Origin: Candidatus Dojkabacteria bacterium
Lineage (GTDB): Bacteria > Patescibacteriota > Dojkabacteria > B142 > WJKM01
Reading direction: 5' to 3'
Length of the DNA: 16,261 nt
Assembly: GCA_020429465.1 (NCBI GenBank)
Contig: JAGQLH010000021.1
Span: 1-16,261, forward strand
The position numbers were made by a program, and so were the translations under genes. The notes beneath the pieces were generated by a model. It worked only from the letters and a program-made list of their open reading frames with translations. It did not search any database and had not been told where the DNA came from. This document shows, in pieces, positions 13,133 through 16,261 of the stretch (position 1 is the stretch's first letter; each line of letters opens with the position of its first letter).

Positions 13133-13480
13133 GTGGCATTACAACCTATACGATTTGTAAAATCAATTGTTGCGGAAATGAAGAGAGTCGAATGGCTTGC
13201 ATTTCCTGAACTTATGAAATATAGCGGTTTAGTAATCGCTTTTGTTGTTATATCAACTATTGTTATTGCATATACTGACATATTACTTATTGGGACTCGC
13301 GGTATAGTTGCGAATTGTTTTGATGAAGATAATTTCACGCAATGTGCTAGGGAAGAACTAGGATGGGCTACTCCAGAAGAAGAGGTTAGCATAGAGCCTG
13401 AGGTAAGTACCCCTGAAGAATCTGTAGAAAACACAGAAGAGATAACAGACGAAACTAATACCGATGAAAACACTAATTAG
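13133..13480 (+). CDS. secE: Preprotein translocase subunit SecE with acidic C-terminal extension
   Basis: SecE clamps SecY in the membrane. The 115-residue product starts at GTG. The first 52 residues are a normal single-TM SecE: FVKSIVAEMKRVEWLAFPEL (8-27) is the amphipathic helix with the conserved E-x-K-x-V-x-W pattern, and the membrane segment spans about 31-52 with Asp49 near its end. Such proteins normally stop soon after. Here about 60 more residues follow on the outer side, with two Cys (62 and 71) and then a run rich in Glu, Thr, Ser and Pro ending DETNTDENTN. The tail is in frame and ends in TAG. Its function is unknown; a disordered, acidic outer-surface tail is the simplest reading. 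The next gene, nusG, starts 20 bp later. Confidence 0.93.
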   Translation: MALQPIRFVKSIVAEMKRVEWLAFPELMKYSGLVIAFVVISTIVIAYTDILLIGTRGIVANCFDEDNFTQCAREELGWATPEEEVSIEPEVSTPEESVENTEEITDETNTDENTN

Positions 13481-13500
13481 TATACATTAACTACAAACTT

Positions 13501-14052
13501 ATGGCAGAAAAATCAATAGAATCATCAAACAAGCTAGAGTGGTACATTATCAAGTCCTACGCAGGACAAGAGAATACCGTTGCAAACAATATCCGTCAAA
13601 GAATCAAAGCTAACAACCTTGAAGAGTCTGTGGTTGATGTAGTTGTGCCCACACAAGAAAAAATCGTAGTAAAATCTGGAAAAAAGAAAACTATCCAAGA
13701 AAAAATATTCCCTGGCTACATACTTATTAACATGATTATGGATGATAATACCTGGCATGTAGTAAGAAATACTCAGGGAGTGACTGGTTTTGTAGGTATT
13801 AACAAAAAACCTACACCACTTAGTCCAAAGGAAGTAAAAGGTATTATGGAGTTCATGGAGGTGCAACAACCTTCATTCGAAGCTTCATTCGAAGTTGGAG
13901 ATTCAGTAAAAGTACTCGATGGACCATTTAGTGAATTCATGGGATCAATAAGTGAAATAAATGAAGGAAAAGGACAAGTTAAAGTTCTTCTCTCTGTATT
14001 CGGACGAGAAACACCTATTGTTCTTGATTTCTTACAAGTGACTAAAATTTAA
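13501..14052 (+). CDS. nusG: Transcription termination/antitermination factor NusG
   Basis: NusG binds RNA polymerase and couples it to Rho or to the ribosome. The 183 residues divide into the NGN domain (EWYIIKSYAGQENTVANNIR, residues 13-32, to about 110, with the IFPGYILINM block) and the KOW domain (FEVGDSVKVLDGPFSEFMGS, starting at about 129). Both are full length and there is no insert. It follows secE by 20 bp and precedes rplK by 85 bp, the common secE-nusG-rplK order. The ATG follows ACTACAAACTT with no Shine-Dalgarno. Confidence 0.97.
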   Translation: MAEKSIESSNKLEWYIIKSYAGQENTVANNIRQRIKANNLEESVVDVVVPTQEKIVVKSGKKKTIQEKIFPGYILINMIMDDNTWHVVRNTQGVTGFVGINKKPTPLSPKEVKGIMEFMEVQQPSFEASFEVGDSVKVLDGPFSEFMGSISEINEGKGQVKVLLSVFGRETPIVLDFLQVTKI

Positions 14053-14061
14053 ATATCGAAT

Positions 14062-14094
14062 AAATCCAAAGTGCCTCTCATCTGTTTTGGATTT
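14062..14094 (+). promoter_or_regulatory. Hairpin in the nusG-rplK gap
   Basis: AAATCCAAA (14062-14070) and TTTGGATTT (14086-14094) pair over 9 bp with a 15-nt loop, 9 bp past the nusG stop and 43 bp before rplK. The following TAAGTATAAAT is not a U-tract, so I read it as a regulatory or processing hairpin more than a terminator. Confidence 0.45.
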
Positions 14095-14137
14095 TAAGTA
14101 TAAATAAAACTGTTACCTTTTAAATATAAAAATTGCT

Positions 14138-14563
14138 ATGGCTAAAAAAGAAATAAAAACTATCATGAAGCTCGAGATAGAAGCTGGAAGAGCTACACCT
14201 GCACCACCTATTGGTCCAGCGCTTGGACAGCACGGAGTACCTATCCAAGACTTCTGTACCAGATTCAATGACATGACCAAAGATATGATGGGATATCGAG
14301 TACGGTGCGAACTCACCGTATTTGAAGATCGGACATTTGATGTCAAATTGATGGGAATCCCAGTTGCAAATCTTATCCAAAAATCTCTTGGACTAAAAAA
14401 AGGATCTGGAACACCTAACCTACAAAAAGTCGGTAAAATTACACAAGCACAAATCAGAGAAATTGCAGAGAAGAAACTTGAGTACCTTAACACGAAGAAA
14501 ATTGAATCAGCAATGAAAATCGTTGAAGGAACTGCAAAAAGTATGGGATTGACTATCGTTTAA
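14138..14563 (+). CDS. rplK: Large-subunit ribosomal protein uL11
   Basis: uL11 forms the base of the stalk at the GTPase-associated centre on 23S rRNA and takes part in factor binding and the stringent response. At 141 residues it is exactly family length. The N-terminal domain shows the PAPPIGPALGQHGV signature at 22-35, and the C-terminal rRNA-binding domain shows KKGSGTPNLQKVGKITQAQI (about 88-107) and the end KIVEGTAKSMGLTI. It is followed after 76 bp by rplA with a hairpin and an unusual start region between. The ATG has no Shine-Dalgarno. Confidence 0.97.
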   Translation: MAKKEIKTIMKLEIEAGRATPAPPIGPALGQHGVPIQDFCTRFNDMTKDMMGYRVRCELTVFEDRTFDVKLMGIPVANLIQKSLGLKKGSGTPNLQKVGKITQAQIREIAEKKLEYLNTKKIESAMKIVEGTAKSMGLTIV

Positions 14564-14590
14564 CCCCTCTACTCTATTCCATTTTAACTA

Positions 14591-14617
14591 CATTATGTAC
14601 ACCCATAATGCAGGAGG
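14591..14617 (+). promoter_or_regulatory. Hairpin plus AGGAGG before rplA
   Basis: CATTATG (14591-14597) and CATAATG (14604-14610) form a perfect 7-bp stem with a 6-nt loop, directly followed by the only full AGGAGG seen in this window (14612-14617). The best rplA ATG is 22 nt further on, beyond normal Shine-Dalgarno spacing, whereas an in-frame ATT at 14625 is 7 nt away. A second hairpin (AACGTT pairs, 14632-14637 and 14644-14649) holds the ATG in its loop. The arrangement suggests translational control, perhaps by uL1 itself. Confidence 0.45.
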
Positions 14618-14639
14618 TTTATTTATTACACAACGTTAC

Positions 14640-15332
14640 ATGAAACGTTCAAAAAATTACAAAAAAGCTGTAGAAGGTATTGATTCAACAAAAACTTATA
14701 CAGTAGCAGAAGCTCTAGAATTAGCTCAGAAAACATCATACTCAAAATTTGATGGGAGTATTGATGTAATAATCAATCTATTGATTCCTTCTAAGAAAAA
14801 AAATGAATCAGTACGTGGTAGTCTCACATTTCCTCACCAAGTAGGAACAAAATCAATCAAAATTGCGGTTATTACTAATGATAACGATATTAAAACAGCT
14901 GAAGCTGCTGGTGCAGATGAAGTTGGAAGTAATGACCTTATTAAAAAAATTGAAGAAGGATACACAGATTTTGATATCCTTATTGCAAGTCCAGATATGA
15001 TGCCTCAAGTTGCTAAATTAGGACGATCACTCGGACCAAAAGGACTTATGCCTAATCCGAAGAATGAAACAGTAACAGCTGACCTAGAACGAGTAATCAA
15101 AGGTTACAAAGCTGGAAAAGTAGATTTCAAAGTTAATGAGCAAGGAGCGGTAAAAGGAAGAATTGGTAAAGTTTCTCAAACTGCTAAAGAATTAGAAGAA
15201 AATTTCAAAGCATTTTTCTCTACTGTTCATGCAGATACTCGAATTTTTGGACCAAACCGGCTTAAATCGGTATATGTATCGGCGACAATGGGACCGTCAT
15301 TTAAAATTGATAAATCTCATCTGGTAGAGTAA
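14640..15332 (+). CDS. rplA: Large-subunit ribosomal protein uL1
   Basis: uL1 forms the mobile L1 stalk that moves deacylated tRNA out of the E site. The start chosen, ATG at 14640, gives 230 residues beginning MKRSKNYKKA, the family opening. An in-frame ATG at 14595 would add 15 residues (MYTHNAGG...) but lies within a hairpin and has no family support; an ATT at 14625 is the one start well placed behind the AGGAGG. The family signature LGRSLGPKGLMPNPK is present in the middle, with KAGKVDFKVNEQGAVKGRIG after it. Length is normal. It ends 22 bp before an intrinsic terminator, so rplK-rplA and rplJ-rplL are separate units here. Confidence 0.93.
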   Translation: MKRSKNYKKAVEGIDSTKTYTVAEALELAQKTSYSKFDGSIDVIINLLIPSKKKNESVRGSLTFPHQVGTKSIKIAVITNDNDIKTAEAAGADEVGSNDLIKKIEEGYTDFDILIASPDMMPQVAKLGRSLGPKGLMPNPKNETVTADLERVIKGYKAGKVDFKVNEQGAVKGRIGKVSQTAKELEENFKAFFSTVHADTRIFGPNRLKSVYVSATMGPSFKIDKSHLVE

Positions 15333-15354
15333 TTTTTTGCCATAAAGTTTTTAC

Positions 15355-15381
15355 GGCCACCTTTTAAAAGGTGGCCTTTTT
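15355..15381 (+). terminator. Intrinsic terminator after rplA
   Basis: GGCCACCT (15355-15362) pairs with AGGTGGCC (15369-15376) around a TTTAAA loop and is followed by five T (15377-15381). It closes the rplK-rplA transcript. The rplJ promoter begins two bases later. Confidence 0.9.
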
Positions 15382-15382
15382 C

Positions 15383-15412
15383 TTGCAAATACATAGATAA
15401 TTTGGCTATAAT
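15383..15412 (+). promoter_or_regulatory. Promoter of rplJ-rplL
   Basis: TTGCAA (15383-15388, 4/6) and a perfect TATAAT (15407-15412) are separated by 18 nt. The start near 15419 gives a leader of about 145 nt before rplJ, long enough for the structured leader described next. Confidence 0.7.
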
Positions 15413-15418
15413 ACACCT

Positions 15419-15543
15419 GTTCCATTTAAGAACGTTAGCAATTCCAAACGGAATGTAAGACTAGCCGAGATGGTAATCAACAGAAAACGCATAATTTGCA
15501 GTTCTGTTTATTATATATCCCGGTAACGGGATTTTTTCTTTTT
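15419..15543 (+). promoter_or_regulatory. uL10-type ribosomal leader with attenuator hairpin
   Basis: The rplJ leader holds several hairpins: GTTC/GAAC near its start, ATTCC-AAAC-GGAAT (15441-15454), then an AAGACTAGCCGAGATGG segment. AACAGAA/TTCTGTT (15479-15485/15502-15508) comes next, and last ATCCCG-GTAA-CGGGAT (15517-15532) followed by an 11-nt T-rich tract. In many bacteria the uL10-bL12 complex binds its own leader (Rfam L10 leader) to repress rplJ-rplL. Here the last hairpin looks like a transcription terminator 21 bp before rplJ, so control is probably by attenuation. The match to the Rfam family was not tested. Confidence 0.65.
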
Positions 15544-15564
15544 ATAACTTCTTAGCAAAACGAC

Positions 15565-16092
15565 ATGGCAAGATCTCGAAAACAAAAAGAGCAGCTGGTC
15601 AAAGACTATGTTGAGAAGATCCAGTCATCGAATGCCGTGTACATCCTTGAACCAAAAGGAGTAACTGCAAATCAGTCAACAGCACTAAAAAAAGCATTGT
15701 ATGACCTAGATTCTTCATATAACGTAGTAAAAAACAGCTTATTTAAAATTGCATTAGATGAATGCGGCTTAGACGTTGATGAATCAATAATTGATAATCA
15801 AAAAGCTGTTGTGTTCTCAGGTGAAGAGGTAACAGAATCAGCAAAAATCATAAAAACATTTTCAAAAGATAATAAAGATAGACTCAGCATTCTAGGTGGT
15901 TATCTTAAAGGTAAGAAAGTAGGCGCAAATCAAGTAGAAGCTCTTGCAGACTTACCACCTCGAGAAGTTGTACTTGCTCAAGTACTTGGAACTATGAACG
16001 CTCCTATAAGTGGATTCGTTAATGTACTTGCTGGTAATGTTCGTGGCATTGTAAACGTAATCAATGCAATTAAAGATCAAAAATCAGAATAA
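15565..16092 (+). CDS. rplJ: Large-subunit ribosomal protein uL10
   Basis: uL10 anchors bL12 dimers on the stalk through its C-terminal helix. The 175-residue length is normal. The N-terminal RNA-binding domain shows SSNAVYILEPKGVTANQSTALKKAL split over residues 21-45, with VVKNSLFKIALDECGL (54-69) as the conserved R/V-V-x-K-N-x-L block. PPREVVLAQVLGTMNAPISG (about 130-149) and FVNVLAGNVRGIVNVINAI match the family end. It is preceded by an attenuator-type leader and followed by rplL after 55 bp. There is no Shine-Dalgarno before the ATG. Confidence 0.95.
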   Translation: MARSRKQKEQLVKDYVEKIQSSNAVYILEPKGVTANQSTALKKALYDLDSSYNVVKNSLFKIALDECGLDVDESIIDNQKAVVFSGEEVTESAKIIKTFSKDNKDRLSILGGYLKGKKVGANQVEALADLPPREVVLAQVLGTMNAPISGFVNVLAGNVRGIVNVINAIKDQKSE

Positions 16093-16147
16093 GCTAACTA
16101 TTTTTATAGTTACTAAATAATTACTTTTTATATTTTATATTTACATT

Positions 16148-16261
16148 ATGGCAGATGACGCAAAAAAAACTGAAGACAAGGCAGTTGAGCTAACTGGTGA
16201 TGCTAAAAAAATCGCTGACATGCTTGAAAAAATGACTGTTCTTGAATTATCAGAACTCGTA
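16148..16261 (+). CDS. rplL: Large-subunit ribosomal protein bL12, N-terminal part (cut by window edge)
   Basis: Thirty-eight codons are visible from the ATG at 16148. They give MADDAKKTED, a short acidic-basic lead, then KKIADMLEKMTVLELSELV, which matches the N-terminal dimerisation domain (family pattern ...I-x-x-M-T-V-L-E-L-x-E-L-V). This domain binds the uL10 C-terminal helix; the hinge and the factor-binding C-terminal domain lie beyond the window. The position after rplJ confirms the call. The N-terminal lead is a few residues longer than in E. coli. Confidence 0.95.
   Translation, partial: MADDAKKTEDKAVELTGDAKKIADMLEKMTVLELSELV

Noticed and set aside
14113..14493. Minus-strand open frame opposite rplK
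   Set aside because: uL11 on the plus strand is full length and canonical, so the frame is a shadow.
14595..14639. Upstream in-frame ATG giving uL1 a 15-residue extension
   Set aside because: The codon lies within the stem and loop of a perfect hairpin, and the extension has no counterpart in the family; kept only as an alternative.
1..16261. CRISPR arrays, insertion sequences, prophage or integration sites
   Set aside because: No spaced direct repeats, transposase or integrase frames, or terminal inverted repeats were seen; the tRNA genes have no duplicated 3' ends nearby.

Overview
This window (about one-third GC, judged by eye) looks like a chromosomal piece of a small-genome bacterium, most likely of the Candidate Phyla Radiation / Patescibacteria. 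That placement is inference. It rests on the mix of conserved core genes with short lineage-specific proteins, on degenerate relatives of enzymes (an Lgt-like and a metallo-beta-lactamase-like protein), on a pared-down bL33, and on the scarcity of Shine-Dalgarno sequences. TGA is used as a stop by the penicillin-binding protein gene, so nothing suggests the UGA-glycine code of Absconditabacteria and Gracilibacteria. No mobile element, prophage or CRISPR array was found.

Left part (1-11272, minus strand). A promoter near 7968-7997 appears to start a long co-oriented run: a degenerate MBL-fold protein, dnaB helicase, two small unrecognised proteins, tRNA-Leu(CAA), efp, a two-TM membrane protein, an M16 zinc protease, an Lgt-like membrane protein, lspA, an RluD-type pseudouridine synthase, and the first 70 codons of a membrane protein cut by the window edge. 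Several of these overlap or nearly abut. Upstream lies a cell-shape pair, mreB and mrdA (PBP2), overlapping by 23 bp and with no mreC or mreD here. Upstream of that are rpmB (bL28) and its intrinsic terminator.

Centre (11273-11952). The strand switches at a divergent promoter region with an inverted repeat. A predicted extended -10 promoter fires rightward into about 135 nt that fold into a long rod with an 8-bp closing stem; this is a candidate non-coding RNA with no coding content. A second promoter drives tRNA-Thr(UGU), tRNA-Tyr(GUA) and tRNA-Thr(GGU). The first of these sits inside a perfect 19-bp inverted repeat that extends its acceptor stem by 12 bp.

Right part (11953-16261, plus strand). 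This is the classic information-processing cluster: rlmB, rpmG (bL33), tRNA-Trp(CCA), secE, nusG, rplK, rplA, terminator, promoter plus L10-type leader with attenuator hairpin, rplJ, and the start of rplL. The order resembles the thrU-tyrU-glyT-thrT-tufB / secE-nusG-rplKAJL region of other bacteria, but tRNA-Gly and tuf are missing. SecE carries an unusual acidic tail of about 60 residues.

Best candidates for something undescribed are the structured RNA at 11367-11501, the over-extended pre-tRNA-Thr hairpin, the Lgt-like protein that has lost or swapped its key residues next to an intact lspA, and the hairpin pair around the rplA start.
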